Shown here one piece after another: positions 1 through 9,753 of a stretch of DNA of 64,000 nucleotides. The notes under the pieces were generated by a model that saw nothing but the letters and a program-made list of their open reading frames with translations, had not been told where the DNA came from and ran no database searches. This stretch comes from Rhodospirillaceae bacterium (lineage in GTDB: Bacteria; Pseudomonadota; Alphaproteobacteria; MPNO01; UBA2964): contig PBIN01000005.1 of the NCBI GenBank assembly GCA_002720855.1, positions 146,820 to 210,819 on the forward strand. The letters run 5' to 3'. Each line of letters opens with the position of its first letter. Within the stretch, counting starts at the first letter, position 1. Position numbers and translations under genes: made by a program.

Positions 1-1
1 T

Positions 2-496
2 ACCAGCTTTTCAAGCGCGTGGGTTTATCCGGTTATCGATGACTCGATTGAAGTTGATGTCGAGGATAAGGACCTTCGCGTTGATACCTACCGTGCGTCT
101 GGTGCTGGGGGACAGCACGTCAACAAAACCGATAGCGCTATCCGAATTACCCATATTCCAACCGGCATCGTTGTGCAGTGTCAGAATGATCGTTCACAAC
201 ATCGCAACCGCGCTGCTGCCATGGACATGTTGCGGGCTCGACTTTATGAGCGGGAATTACAGATTAGAGAAGAGCAGGCACAAGCTGAACATGATGCTAA
301 AACGGAGATTGGCTGGGGACATCAAATACGCTCCTATGTGTTGCAGCCCTATCAGATGGTAAAGGATCTTAGGACCGAAATCGAAACAAGTAATACGCAG
401 GCCGTTCTTGACGGCGATCTTGATGATTTTATGGCAGCATCGTTAGCGCAACGCGTGGGCGCAAATGCGGACAACGATACGGAGATTGAAGGATGA
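2..496 (+). CDS. prfB: Peptide chain release factor 2, C-terminal part
   Basis: This is the 3' end of RF2, which reads UGA/UAA stop codons and hydrolyses peptidyl-tRNA in the ribosome. The reading frame is open from the window edge, so the start, the SPF recognition motif and any programmed frameshift site lie outside. The catalytic GGQ loop is visible ([19 protein letters not shown]) and is followed by [11 protein letters not shown] and the RF2-type end, [17 protein letters not shown] and [12 protein letters not shown], which separates it from RF1. About 164 residues are present. The stop codon overlaps the start of the downstream bolA gene (ATGA), so the two are probably co-translated. Confidence 0.96.
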   Translation, partial: TSFSSAWVYPVIDDSIEVDVEDKDLRVDTYRASGAGGQHVNKTDSAIRITHIPTGIVVQCQNDRSQHRNRAAAMDMLRARLYERELQIREEQAQAEHDAKTEIGWGHQIRSYVLQPYQMVKDLRTEIETSNTQAVLDGDLDDFMAASLAQRVGANADNDTEIEG

Positions 497-813
497 TTGT
501 ACAAAGGTCTATCGAAGACAAACTTCAGAGACAGCTCGATCCGTCATTTAGTCAGGTGCTCAATGAAAGCCATATGCATAGTGTGCCGCCAAATTCCGAA
601 ACGCATTTCAAAGTAATTGTCGTTTCCGAAGCCTTTGCCGGAAAGACGCGTGTGGCCAGGCATCAATTGGTCAACGGTATTCTGGCAGATGAAATAGCGG
701 GCCCCGTCCACGCACTCTCAATACAGGCGCACACTGGTGCTGAATGGCAGGAAAGGGAAGGCGCCGTTTTAGACTCCCCCGATTGCGCGAGTGCGAACAA
801 AGCGAGCGCTTAG
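493..813 (+). CDS. bolA: BolA family protein
   Basis: A 106-residue BolA-fold protein. The family partners with monothiol glutaredoxins in iron-sulfur cluster trafficking and affects cell shape and stress responses. The diagnostic core is [20 protein letters not shown] followed by [14 protein letters not shown], with the invariant RH that helps ligate the shared [2Fe-2S] cluster in BolA-Grx complexes. Its ATG overlaps the prfB stop by four bases. It ends exactly where the convergent RayT gene ends. Full BolA length is about 100 residues, so the gene is complete; which BolA subtype (BolA or IbaG-like) is uncertain, although the length and the DSPDCA-like tail favour BolA proper. Confidence 0.88.
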   Translation: MIVQRSIEDKLQRQLDPSFSQVLNESHMHSVPPNSETHFKVIVVSEAFAGKTRVARHQLVNGILADEIAGPVHALSIQAHTGAEWQEREGAVLDSPDCASANKASA

Positions 814-1737
814 CTAAAGCAAATAAGTAAGGCCGCTGCCCCACGGAAAAGCGCTGCCAATACCTCCCTGGTTTTCAATTGATCGTTGGATTTGCGATAT
901 ACGGCCCTGCGAAACGCCGGCCATCGTAGCAACTTCTTTTAATGGCAGATTGCTCGCGCGTCGCAATAAATAGACAGTTGCCTTAAAAGCAGCTGGATCT
1001 GCTTTTCGGTCCAGCAAAACTTCCATTAAAGTTCCGCTTGCGTGCGCCACGGATTGCATAACTTTGTCAGGCGTCGGTCGCGTTGGGTCAGCGACTTTGG
1101 CGGCAACTTGATCGAGTGGCAGGCCGCGAATGCGTTCGGCAATATCTTCCAAAAATGTCTCGTCCCCAAGATAATGACCGGCGCGCAAGTTCTCCCATGG
1201 GGAAGGGGCGCCAAGTCCTTTCTCCACATACTCATGCCAGGCTTTCCCAGACCCTATTTGGTTGCGGAGCCACTCTCGGTGAAGCCACGCCGGTTGCTCA
1301 CTGTCGAAACCCTGATAGCTGGACCAACGCCAATGATCGACCCGGTTCACGGCTTGCAATCTTACCGGTTTCAAAACGACATGGCGACACACCTCTAGAA
1401 GATGCCGCTCTTTTTGCAGGATGATCGACTTATAGCGGCCATAAAATAAATGTCCGCGTTGGTCATACTGGCGCCCAAACCATTGAGAATACGCCATATT
1501 TAGACGGCCCATTCCGCGCCCAAGGTTTGGTTCGGGCGTCTCCAGAACGAGATGATAATGATCTTCCAACAGACAATAAGCGTGGCAAATCCACCTGTGT
1601 TGTTGAATTTCCCGGGCTAAAAAGTTCAGAAACTGGTTGCCATCAGCAATATTGGTAAAGAGTTGTTGCCGCGCGTTCGCTCGGGCCGTTATGTGATAAA
1701 CAGCCCCGGAAAACTCTAATCGTAGCGGGCGAGACAT
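814..1737 (-). CDS. REP-associated tyrosine transposase-like (RayT, Y1_Tnp)
   Basis: A 307-residue single-copy relative of IS200/IS605 transposases. The N-terminal Y1 nuclease domain shows the start MSRPLRLEFSGAVYHITAR, a histidine pair in EDHYHLVLET (the HUH-type metal site) and a candidate catalytic tyrosine in RLNMAYSQWF. Residues from about 225 on form a second domain with a helix-turn-helix, LPLKEVATMAGVSQGRISQ, resembling the DnaA C-terminal domain found in many RayT proteins. Such genes are usually domesticated and linked to REP palindromes rather than mobile; I see no terminal repeats or target-site duplication around it. ATG start; no partner gene. Confidence 0.85.
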   Translation of the reverse strand: MSRPLRLEFSGAVYHITARANARQQLFTNIADGNQFLNFLAREIQQHRWICHAYCLLEDHYHLVLETPEPNLGRGMGRLNMAYSQWFGRQYDQRGHLFYGRYKSIILQKERHLLEVCRHVVLKPVRLQAVNRVDHWRWSSYQGFDSEQPAWLHREWLRNQIGSGKAWHEYVEKGLGAPSPWENLRAGHYLGDETFLEDIAERIRGLPLDQVAAKVADPTRPTPDKVMQSVAHASGTLMEVLLDRKADPAAFKATVYLLRRASNLPLKEVATMAGVSQGRISQIQRSIENQGGIGSAFPWGSGLTYLL

Positions 1738-1783
1738 AACTTAGCATACCCGAATCACAATTAATAAGTAAAGTGATGACCCT

Positions 1784-2575
1784 TTATGACGAAAAGCGGT
1801 AGAATTGAGGAGAAAAGCCGGCTTTTTCTCGTGCTTCGTCATTAAATGGCGGTTTAAGAACTCCCTTAAAATGTTTTTTCACCAGGGTCTGCCAGGTGTT
1901 TTCCGGTTCCAGTTCTCGTTGCAAGCAAATGTAGTGGAACCATTTCTGGCCAATTGCAACGTGGCCAATTTCATCATTATAAATTCGTTGGAGTACATTG
2001 GCGCTCCTATGATCGCCCGATTTCTTGAGGTTTTTCATCATTGTTGGGGTAACGTCGAGACCGCGCGCCTCTAATACAAGGGGAACAATCGCAAGCCTCG
2101 CCAGAATATCATGTGCGGTTTCCTGTGCGGCTTCCCACAGACCATCATGTCCGGGCAGTTCGCCATACGCTGAATTCATTTCTCGAAGCCGTTCGGCAAG
2201 CATCGCAAAATGCAGGCCTTCTTCTGACGCCACCTTAGCCCAATCATGAAAAAACGCCTCAGGCAGACCGTCTTGTGAAAATCGGACGATGATATCGCAA
2301 GCGAGGTCTATGGCGTTTAGCTCGATATGGGCCAGTGCATGAAGGAGGGCGATACGACCAGACTGGCTGCCTGCTTTCCCGCGTTTTGGCATTTCGCGCG
2401 GTGCCAACAGCTCTGGTTTCGATGGCCGTGCCGGCCGTTGGGGAGGTACAGCGTGGCCGATCTCAGGGAGTGCTCCGTTCTTCCAGCTGATGGCGAGTTT
2501 CTGAGCGAGCGCGGATTTTTGATCGGCGTCTGCACAATTAAGGATAGAAACGGCAGCGGCACATAGTGTTGTAAT
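1784..2575 (-). CDS. DUF455 ferritin-like protein with a non-canonical or lost start
   Basis: A DUF455 family member, a ferritin-like four-helix protein predicted to bind a di-iron site; its cellular role is not established. The core is ALAHIELNAIDLACDII, KVASEEGLHFAMLAERL and IYNDEIGHVAIGQKWF, whose E/H residues are the expected metal ligands. The only standard start in frame is TTG at 2407, which would begin inside the conserved region. Upstream codons to 2575 still encode a normal family N-terminus (TTLCAAAVSILNCADADQK, then RPARPSKPELLAPREMPK), but there is no ATG, GTG or TTG there. An ATT at 2573-2575 preceded by AGAAG six bases upstream is my best start. The gene lies 26 bases after bcp and is probably in its transcript. 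Confidence 0.75.
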   Translation of the reverse strand: MTTLCAAAVSILNCADADQKSALAQKLAISWKNGALPEIGHAVPPQRPARPSKPELLAPREMPKRGKAGSQSGRIALLHALAHIELNAIDLACDIIVRFSQDGLPEAFFHDWAKVASEEGLHFAMLAERLREMNSAYGELPGHDGLWEAAQETAHDILARLAIVPLVLEARGLDVTPTMMKNLKKSGDHRSANVLQRIYNDEIGHVAIGQKWFHYICLQRELEPENTWQTLVKKHFKGVLKPPFNDEAREKAGFSPQFYRFSS

Positions 2576-2601
2576 GTCGAGCTTCTGGTCTTGAGATTTT
2601 T

Positions 2602-3066
2602 TCAGAGCTTTTGTACCTCTTCGAGAACCTTTTCGACATGACCCTTAACGCGTAAATTCCGCCATACCGCTGCGATTTTTCCTTTTTCGTCTATCAAAAA
2701 GGTCGAACGAACGATCCCCATATAGGTTTTGCCGTAGTTCTTTTTTTCCTGCCAAACATCATACGCTTCACAGATCGTTCCATCCTCGTCCGCAATGAGC
2801 GAGAAGGGTAGATCATACTTTTCTTTAAATTTGTCATGCCGTGCGACACTGTCTTTGGAAACGCCAACAATCTTAGCGTCGAGTTTTGCAAAATCTGGAT
2901 GTGCATCACGGAAGGCGCAGGCTTCGGTAGTGCACCCTGGCGTCATATCTTTAGGGTAAAAATACAGAACAACGCGTTGTCCCTTGAACGTTTTCAAAGA
3001 GACAGTACCGCCGCCATCCGTGGAAGCAGAGAAATCTGGTGCTTTATCGCCAACATCAATTGTCAT
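2602..3066 (-). CDS. bcp: Thioredoxin-dependent peroxiredoxin Bcp/PrxQ
   Basis: A 154-residue peroxiredoxin that reduces H2O2 and organic peroxides in the cytoplasm with electrons from thioredoxin. The atypical two-cysteine signature is visible as DMTPGCTTEACAF, with peroxidatic Cys45 and resolving Cys50 five residues apart. I take the ATG at 3066, giving MTIDVGDKAPDFSAS; an open frame to 3141 adds 25 residues unlike the family and would overlap the upstream gene. It starts five bases after the YciI gene stops and is followed closely by the DUF455 gene, so the three form a small oxidative-stress-flavoured operon. Confidence 0.93.
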   Translation of the reverse strand: MTIDVGDKAPDFSASTDGGGTVSLKTFKGQRVVLYFYPKDMTPGCTTEACAFRDAHPDFAKLDAKIVGVSKDSVARHDKFKEKYDLPFSLIADEDGTICEAYDVWQEKKNYGKTYMGIVRSTFLIDEKGKIAAVWRNLRVKGHVEKVLEEVQKL

Positions 3067-3071
3067 TGGAA

Positions 3072-3452
3072 TTACTCTATCGTGTAGGTACCGGTGGAGA
3101 ATTTTACGTTTAGATTGAAGCCACCCTCGTTGACCTCCCACGCCTGGATTCGGAAGCTTCTGAAACCCTGCTTGTGGAATGGGTCAGCTTCCGCAACACG
3201 TTTCGCCTCTGCCATTGATTTGGCACGGATTATTATCATACCAGGTCCCTGCGGCTTTCCCTTGCCATCTACAAACGGGCCAGCTGCAAACAAAATTCCC
3301 TTGCGTTCAATTTCAAGCTGATAGGCTATGTGTTTAGGGAAAACTTTCGAGCGGTCGCCGGGCTTATCCGTGGGGTCGGAAAATATGACGTAGAGCCGCT
3401 TGTGCAACATTTTGTCATGGAGAGCGTGAATCTGTTTGGCGGTAAGTGCCAT
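3072..3452 (-). CDS. YciI family protein
   Basis: A 126-residue protein of the YciI/YCII-related ferredoxin-like fold. Family members have a conserved His-Asp pair and include dehydrochlorinase-like enzymes, but most have no known reaction. Visible features are KRLYVIFSDPTDKPGDRSK, a central HIAYQLEIERKGILFAAGPF, and the typical C-terminal block PGMIIIRAKSMAEAKRVAEADPFHK. ATG start. It is the first gene of the YciI-bcp-DUF455 run and is separated from glnE by about 120 bases in which I see no clear terminator. Substrate unknown. Confidence 0.82.
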   Translation of the reverse strand: MALTAKQIHALHDKMLHKRLYVIFSDPTDKPGDRSKVFPKHIAYQLEIERKGILFAAGPFVDGKGKPQGPGMIIIRAKSMAEAKRVAEADPFHKQGFRSFRIQAWEVNEGGFNLNVKFSTGTYTIE

Positions 3453-3574
3453 CTAAATAATCCTTTTTCTACAATATGCTTAAATCAAATTCGTTCGAGA
3501 ATATGAAGGCCATGATCATCGTCCACAAGACAAATCAATTCATGATTTTTGCCGAACAAGTCGTTCAGGAGTGA

Positions 3575-6500
3575 CTAATTCGAGCTCTCATTTGCCGCCG
3601 GCACTTCGATGATCTCCTTGAAGATTCGATACACAGTGTCAGCTGTGTCAGAAACGCGGCCTTTGAGTGTTTCGATGTCAACTGCATCGCAGGCAGCGAG
3701 AAGCATACTGCAGTTTCCGCTGGTTGCAGTTTCATCGTCAAAATTATCTCCGGCTGTTAATCGAACGATACTCTGAACGTTTCGCCAAAGATTTAGAGCA
3801 TCGGTCAGCTGTTCGGTTAGTTCATCTGAAAGCACGCCGCTGCTTCGTAAGTTCTCCAGCGCCTGTTCGGTATCTGGCGACAAAACCGAAGGTGAATTTT
3901 CAGCATGAAGCAATTGTAAATACTGAGTAATAAACTCTATATCCACCAGGCCACCTCGAATGTTTTTGACATCCCATGGTCCCGATGGCGCCCGCCCGTC
4001 TGAGAGCCGGATGCGCATTTCCGCTACATCTTTAAGAAGTTTGTCTTTGTTTTGGGGTGATATCAGAATTTCCCTAATTGCACTTTCAATATTCGTTCGC
4101 AGGTTGTCGCCCGCAAATATCACGCGGGCGCGTGTCAAAGCCATGCGTTCCCATGTCCACGCATCTTGTTGGTGGTACCGAATAAATGATTGTAGCGCCG
4201 TTGCTAGAGGGCCGGCATTTCCAGAGGGACGCAAACGCATATCAACTTCATAAAGCGGTCCCTCCGCTGTTGGCGCCGTAAGAGCGCTGAGATATCGCTG
4301 TCCCAGCCGTGTGAAATAGGGAATTGGCGAGAGAGATTTTTCACCATCGGAGGACTCTCCTTCTGCGCTATATATAAACAGAAGGTCGAGGTCCGAACCG
4401 ATGGTCATGTCCTGACCGCCTAGCTTGCCGAGCGCAACGACTGCCATATCTCCGGTAGCGAAATTGCCGTGCTGGGCCGTGAATTCGTTGCGTACCGCCG
4501 GACAAAGTATGTTGACGGCTGCGTCAGCGATATTGGCAATTGCGCGACCGCTCTGATCTGCCGTCATATGGCGACGAATAATTTGAACGCCGACCTGAAA
4601 CAAACGGTCGTTCACCTGTCGGCGAACGATATCTAGAACATCTTGAAAATCGTGCGCTTTTCGTTGGATCTGTCCGTCAATTTCCGAAACCAGCGCCACA
4701 GAATCGGGCACTTTTTCGAAAAAGTCGGCTGTTAAAACGGCATCAAACAGAATTGGGTGACGCCGCAATGTATCGGCAATTCTTGGAGCGCTCCCCATAA
4801 TTTCCGCCAGGAGTTCGAGAAGACCTGGATTGCTATAAAACAAAGAGAATAGTTGGACGCCAGCAGGTAAGCCCTGCAAAAATTCGTCAAAGCCGTGCAA
4901 TGCGGTGTCAGGGTTGCCCGTTTTGGAGAAAGCCGTAAGCAGACCGGGCATGAGTTCAGTGAGCAGTTCCTTTGATCGAGTACTGCGTGTTGCGCGATAT
5001 CTGCCGTGGTGCCAGGTTCGAATGACCGATGAAACCGACGATGGGTCTTCAAATCCTAGGGACAGAAGTGTCTGAAGTGTATCTGGATGATCTTCCCCAC
5101 CTGTAAAAACCAGTGAACCCGGTCCACTTAGATCTGGCGCCTCCTCAAACAGGGCAGCGTAATGACGTTCGACAATCTCCAACTGCGCAGAGAGCGCACT
5201 GGCAAAACTGTCGGAGTTCTGAAACCCCATAAAAAGTGCAAATGCTTCGAGTTTCTCCGGTGTTTTAGGAATCTCGTGGGTTTGTTGATCGTCGATCATT
5301 TGCAATCGATGTTCTACACATCTCAAGAATTCATAGGCTGCATCCAATTCATTTGCGATCTTCGGAACAAAATGACCGGCAGCGGCAAGTAGCAGTAACG
5401 CCTTTCTGGTTTTCTTTTCGCGCAATGCAGCGTCTCGACCGCCCCAGATCAATTGCTGCGTCTGCGCATAAAATTCTATTTCCCGGATGCCGCCGCGACC
5501 GAGCTTTACGTTGTGTCCTGCCACCGCAATTTCGCTGCCACCCCGGTGAGCATTTATTTGCCGTTTAATCGAATGAATATCATCTATGGCAGCAAAATCG
5601 AGACTGCGTCTCCAAACGAATGGACCAAGATATCTCAGGAAAGCATTTCCGGATTCAATGTCGCCCGCTATGGGTCTCGCCTTAATCATTGCGGCGCGTT
5701 CCCAATTCTGGCCGGTCGTCTCGTAATAGGTTTCCGCTGCCAATGTAGAGAGAACAATTGGGGTCGAGCCAGGATCAGGACGCAATCGAAGGTCAGTTCT
5801 AAACACATATCCGTCAGGCGTCCGTTCCTCGAGGATTTTGACGAGATCTCGGGCGAGACGAACAAAAAATTCCTGTGCGGTACGCTTTCCAATGTAAGGC
5901 GTTTTTTCATTATCGAAGAGCAGAATCAAATCGACGTCGCTGAAATAGTTGAGTTCACCCGCACCGAGCTTGCCCATTCCGAGAACGATGAATCCGGAAT
6001 CAAGCGAAGGGGTGGCAGGATTGGGTAGTGCCAGTTCTTCCGCGAGGTGCCCCTTTAGGAGCAAATGAGAAACGGCGACGTTCGTGGCTTTGTCTGCAAA
6101 CGAACTCAAAGCTCCTATGACGTCTGATAAACTCCAATGTCCAAATATGTCAGCGACGGCAACAATGAATGCGCAGTGACGGCGAGCGATTCGGAGCTCG
6201 CGTATAATTGATTCCTGGTTTTCTTCCAAAAGCTCCGGTCTATCCAACTCGACAAAAATCGATTCAAATGCCGTTTCAGGCCCGGACTCAAAAATTTGTC
6301 GGACCCAATCCGTATGGTTAACCAGGGTGTTCGTGAGAAAAGAACTGTTTCCAAAAATACAATCGATCAGTGGCTTTATATGAGCACTTTTAAAGCAGGT
6401 CTCGATAAATTGCAGGACGTTGTTATCTTCGGTACGGCGTCCTATCTCCCGCCAGCGCTCCCAGCCGGAATCAACTTGTTCAGGATTGCCCGGCAAGGGA

Positions 6501-6580
6501 ATCGGTCCACTAACGTTGAGTCCTATTTTGACTTCTGATGTCAATTGGTACGTTCCATCTGACCACGTTTTGCCGCACAC
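3575..6580 (-). CDS. glnE: Bifunctional glutamine synthetase adenylyltransferase/deadenylase
   Basis: A 1001-residue GlnE, which adds or removes AMP on glutamine synthetase in answer to PII signalling and so controls nitrogen assimilation. Two nucleotidyltransferase domains are present: the N-terminal deadenylylase with GMGKLGAGELNYFSDVDL near residues 201-218, and the C-terminal adenylyltransferase with ALGKLGGQDMTIGSDLDLLF near residue 725. Helical regulatory segments separate and follow them (GGLVDIEFITQYLQLLHA). The start is GTG at 6580, the only usable one after an upstream stop at 6602. It is divergent from the AsmA-like gene with a 56-base gap that must hold both promoters. Confidence 0.96.
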   Translation of the reverse strand: MCGKTWSDGTYQLTSEVKIGLNVSGPIPLPGNPEQVDSGWERWREIGRRTEDNNVLQFIETCFKSAHIKPLIDCIFGNSSFLTNTLVNHTDWVRQIFESGPETAFESIFVELDRPELLEENQESIIRELRIARRHCAFIVAVADIFGHWSLSDVIGALSSFADKATNVAVSHLLLKGHLAEELALPNPATPSLDSGFIVLGMGKLGAGELNYFSDVDLILLFDNEKTPYIGKRTAQEFFVRLARDLVKILEERTPDGYVFRTDLRLRPDPGSTPIVLSTLAAETYYETTGQNWERAAMIKARPIAGDIESGNAFLRYLGPFVWRRSLDFAAIDDIHSIKRQINAHRGGSEIAVAGHNVKLGRGGIREIEFYAQTQQLIWGGRDAALREKKTRKALLLLAAAGHFVPKIANELDAAYEFLRCVEHRLQMIDDQQTHEIPKTPEKLEAFALFMGFQNSDSFASALSAQLEIVERHYAALFEEAPDLSGPGSLVFTGGEDHPDTLQTLLSLGFEDPSSVSSVIRTWHHGRYRATRSTRSKELLTELMPGLLTAFSKTGNPDTALHGFDEFLQGLPAGVQLFSLFYSNPGLLELLAEIMGSAPRIADTLRRHPILFDAVLTADFFEKVPDSVALVSEIDGQIQRKAHDFQDVLDIVRRQVNDRLFQVGVQIIRRHMTADQSGRAIANIADAAVNILCPAVRNEFTAQHGNFATGDMAVVALGKLGGQDMTIGSDLDLLFIYSAEGESSDGEKSLSPIPYFTRLGQRYLSALTAPTAEGPLYEVDMRLRPSGNAGPLATALQSFIRYHQQDAWTWERMALTRARVIFAGDNLRTNIESAIREILISPQNKDKLLKDVAEMRIRLSDGRAPSGPWDVKNIRGGLVDIEFITQYLQLLHAENSPSVLSPDTEQALENLRSSGVLSDELTEQLTDALNLWRNVQSIVRLTAGDNFDDETATSGNCSMLLAACDAVDIETLKGRVSDTADTVYRIFKEIIEVPAANESSN

Positions 6581-6636
6581 TGCGGCAAGGTCATTTATCG
6601 GTCAAGAAGATGGGCCGTAGAAAACTGTAGATTGGA

Positions 6637-9600
6637 ATGCTGGGACGAATAACTCGAATTTGTTGCGAGGTTGTTGCACTCACAGCGCTCGCCTTATTTT
6701 TGCTGGCAGGCGTCGCCAGTTGGCGGCTTTCGCAAGGACCCGTGCCGCTCAATTTTCTGTCCAGTCATATTGAAAATGCTTTGAACGACCCCGCCAGCCC
6801 GGTACGGGTCGCCGTTGATGGAACGAATTTGGCGTGGGCAGGCTGGGATCGTACTCTCGATATTCGTGTTTTGGGAGTAAAGGTCTCTGGCGCGGACGGT
6901 ACGGTCATTGCGAGAATACCTGAAATGTCCGTCAGTTTCAGCCTGCCGGCACTTCTGCGCGGTACAGTCGCACCTACAAACCTTGATCTCATTGAGCCAA
7001 GACTGAAGCTCGTGCGAAACGCTTCTGGCAAACTCGCCATGACCCTTGAAGAAACCAACGATTTGCCCGCCGACACCATCGGAGGAGTGATCGCGGCCTT
7101 AAGTGCACCGAAACAGAAAAAGGGTGTTTTGAGATATTTGCGCCAATTCAGCATTTTGGACGCCAAACTCGAAGTCGATGACAGAGTCACAGGATTAAAA
7201 TGGGGAGTGCCGCAGGCTGATTTAGTGGTCATTCGGGAAGAAAAGCAAATCCGCGCGTCGTTGTTTGCAGATCTTGATGCTGCTGGACGGGCTTCCCGAC
7301 TCATAGCGAAGGCCAGTCTGGAATCTGGTGCTGAAGAAGCATTAATAGATTTCTCTATTGAGAATTTTCCGCTCGACCGGCTTTCGACCGCGTTGCCGCA
7401 GCTCAAAGTTTTGAAATCGGCGCAGATTGCGCTGAATGGCGATATCGCGGCGCGCGTTTCTCTCGACGGCATAATTCAGGATGCAAAATTTGAAATTTCT
7501 GGGGGAGTTGGCCACATCGAAAAAGGTAAGTTGTGGCCATCAAACATCCCCGTAAAGAATTTAAAGCTGCGAGCTAAACTCGAAAACGTTCCCGCATCGC
7601 TCGAGATTGAAAGTTTCAGCGTCAATGTTGGCGGGCCGACAATATCACTCAACGGTTCAATCATCGCGGTCGATGATGGAATGTCGATAGATGCCCGTGT
7701 CGCCGCGACAACAGTTCCGATATCTAAACTCAAAAATTATTGGCCAATCGGAATTGGAAAAGTTGCTCGGAAGTGGGTTACCGAGAATATGCTGCGGGGA
7801 GTAGTGGAAAACGTTGCCGCGTCATTTTCCCTTCGGATGCCCGACTTGAAACACACTGCAACAGTCGTGGATTCGTTTTCTGGAAAGTTACGTCTCCGCA
7901 ACTCGGTCATTCGCTTTAACGAGAATTTTCCGAACCTCGAAAAAGTCGAAGCAACGGCTGTGTTTTCAAAAGGCCGGTTTGTTGCATCGATTTCATCCGG
8001 CCTTCTAAGCGGCCTGAATCTCGTGTCGGGGCGGGTTAAACTTCTGGACCTGGATAGTGATAAAGAATTTGCTGACATTACAACCAAGGTTTCCGGTCCG
8101 CTTCGTACAGCGCTTTCAATTGTCGACAACGAACCCCTTAAACTGGTTTCAAAGTTTGGAATTGATGCGAAAACGGTTCGGGGTTGGTCAAGTTCCACCC
8201 TCCAATTTCGTTTTCCACTCTCTGCCTTATTGCGGCTTTCAGATGTCGACGTTACGGCAGATTCAAGGGTCATAAACGCCGTTTTGCCAAAAAATCCGCT
8301 GGGCAAACCAATCGAGTCCGGAAACTTCAGCTTGAAATTGGACACGAATGGATTGGTTCTCGATGGTAGTGCCACGGTCACAGGAACACCTTTAAAACTC
8401 AATTGGGAAGAAAGGTTTGATCAAGATCGAAAATTTGTCAGGCGGTATCACGTCGCAGGCCACCTTGATGAAAAAGCACAGGTGGAAATTCTGAAATTGC
8501 CCGACCTTTCTCCCTTTGTTTCGGGTCCGCTTGGCCTCGAACTTGCACTGGTTGAGCGAAACACGGGACGAAAGGAAATTGCGGCTAAGGTTTCGTTGAA
8601 AGATGCTACCTTAGGTCTTTCCAGCCTAAATTGGACCAAAAAGCCCGGTGTCGACGGAGTCGCGTGGCTGTCGATATTTGTTGAACCCAGTGGCGCAACT
8701 AGGATTCAGAATTTCGATGTTCAGACAGGCGAGTTGCGCGGAATGGGAAATGCGCAATTCGATGCAGAAGGAAATTTCGTTCAGGCAGCTGTCCAAAAAT
8801 TCAGCCTAGGCAGGTCTGAATTTGATGGCTCGGTCACAACATTGTCGGATGGAAGTTTGGATGTCGTTCTAAATGGGAAATCATTGGATGCTGTACATTT
8901 GTTCAGTCGAGAAGTTTCGGAACATGATACGAATCTTCCCAGGATGACTTTGAAGGCCAAAATTGACACCGTTTGGTTCGATAAAGACGTGCCCATAACT
9001 GCTGTTGAATCGTCGATGACACATGACGGTATCGATTGGGATCAAATCTCGATCACCGGTCTGGTTGGCGAAAATCAGCCCTTTGCTTTTGATCTAGAGA
9101 CGACGCCGAACGGCAAGCAGTTTAATGTTCGTGCCGGAAATGCGGGAAAAATTTTGGCTGGGCTAGACTTAGTGGACGATATACGCGGCGGCGTCTTGGA
9201 TGTTAAAGCTACTCAAAAAAAAGGTACCAAAAATGCCTGGAACGGCCGCGTTGCCATTTCGGATTTTACGGTTGTTCGAGCATCAATTTTGGCCCGTGTT
9301 TTAACGCTTGCGTCCCTATCGGGCATCGTAAATACGTTAACCGGAAAAGGTATTCGGTTTGCCAGACTGAATATTCCGTTTTCTTATTCAGATGGAAACG
9401 CGAACATTCGTAACGCACGCGCTGTTGGATCTGAATTGGGAATTACCGCTGACGGCGCTTTAGACCTTGATAAGAAATCGGCCGCGTTAAATGGGACAAT
9501 TGTGCCAGCCTATTCGATTAATAGTGCTCTGGGGAACATTCCAATAATCGGGCAAATTTTTACCGGGAAAAAAGGAAGCGGTGTTTTCGCGGCGACCTAC

Positions 9601-9747
9601 GGAATTTCCGGTGAACTCGCAAAACCCAAAATTACTGTAAATCCACTTGCCGCGCTGGCCCCTGGGTTCCTACGGGATTTGATCGGAATTCTTGGTGGTG
9701 GCACAAAGCGCAAAGAACCTTCCGCTGGCAAACTTAAAAAGAAATAG
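6637..9747 (+). CDS. AsmA/YhdP-like envelope protein (DUF3971 type)
   Basis: A 1036-residue protein with an N-terminal membrane anchor (ALTALALFLLAGVASWRL, about residues 17-34) and a long beta-rich periplasmic body, the architecture of the AsmA/TamB/YhdP bridge proteins thought to carry phospholipid between the membranes. The C-terminal AsmA-like part includes the block VVRASILARVLTLASLSGIV and later YSINSALGNIPIIGQIF, typical of the DUF3971/AsmA_2 architecture. It ends in a basic tail. Assignment to lipid transport is by family; nothing in the neighbours (glnE, tyrS) specifies its role. Long open frames on the opposite strand inside it are shadows. Confidence 0.85.
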   Translation: MLGRITRICCEVVALTALALFLLAGVASWRLSQGPVPLNFLSSHIENALNDPASPVRVAVDGTNLAWAGWDRTLDIRVLGVKVSGADGTVIARIPEMSVSFSLPALLRGTVAPTNLDLIEPRLKLVRNASGKLAMTLEETNDLPADTIGGVIAALSAPKQKKGVLRYLRQFSILDAKLEVDDRVTGLKWGVPQADLVVIREEKQIRASLFADLDAAGRASRLIAKASLESGAEEALIDFSIENFPLDRLSTALPQLKVLKSAQIALNGDIAARVSLDGIIQDAKFEISGGVGHIEKGKLWPSNIPVKNLKLRAKLENVPASLEIESFSVNVGGPTISLNGSIIAVDDGMSIDARVAATTVPISKLKNYWPIGIGKVARKWVTENMLRGVVENVAASFSLRMPDLKHTATVVDSFSGKLRLRNSVIRFNENFPNLEKVEATAVFSKGRFVASISSGLLSGLNLVSGRVKLLDLDSDKEFADITTKVSGPLRTALSIVDNEPLKLVSKFGIDAKTVRGWSSSTLQFRFPLSALLRLSDVDVTADSRVINAVLPKNPLGKPIESGNFSLKLDTNGLVLDGSATVTGTPLKLNWEERFDQDRKFVRRYHVAGHLDEKAQVEILKLPDLSPFVSGPLGLELALVERNTGRKEIAAKVSLKDATLGLSSLNWTKKPGVDGVAWLSIFVEPSGATRIQNFDVQTGELRGMGNAQFDAEGNFVQAAVQKFSLGRSEFDGSVTTLSDGSLDVVLNGKSLDAVHLFSREVSEHDTNLPRMTLKAKIDTVWFDKDVPITAVESSMTHDGIDWDQISITGLVGENQPFAFDLETTPNGKQFNVRAGNAGKILAGLDLVDDIRGGVLDVKATQKKGTKNAWNGRVAISDFTVVRASILARVLTLASLSGIVNTLTGKGIRFARLNIPFSYSDGNANIRNARAVGSELGITADGALDLDKKSAALNGTIVPAYSINSALGNIPIIGQIFTGKKGSGVFAATYGISGELAKPKITVNPLAALAPGFLRDLIGILGGGTKRKEPSAGKLKKK

Positions 9748-9753
9748 TTTCAA

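Noticed and set aside
6765..8402. Long minus-strand open frames (235 and 221 codons) inside the AsmA-like gene
   Set aside because: They are shadows of the plus-strand gene, with Ser/Arg-rich composition and no motif.
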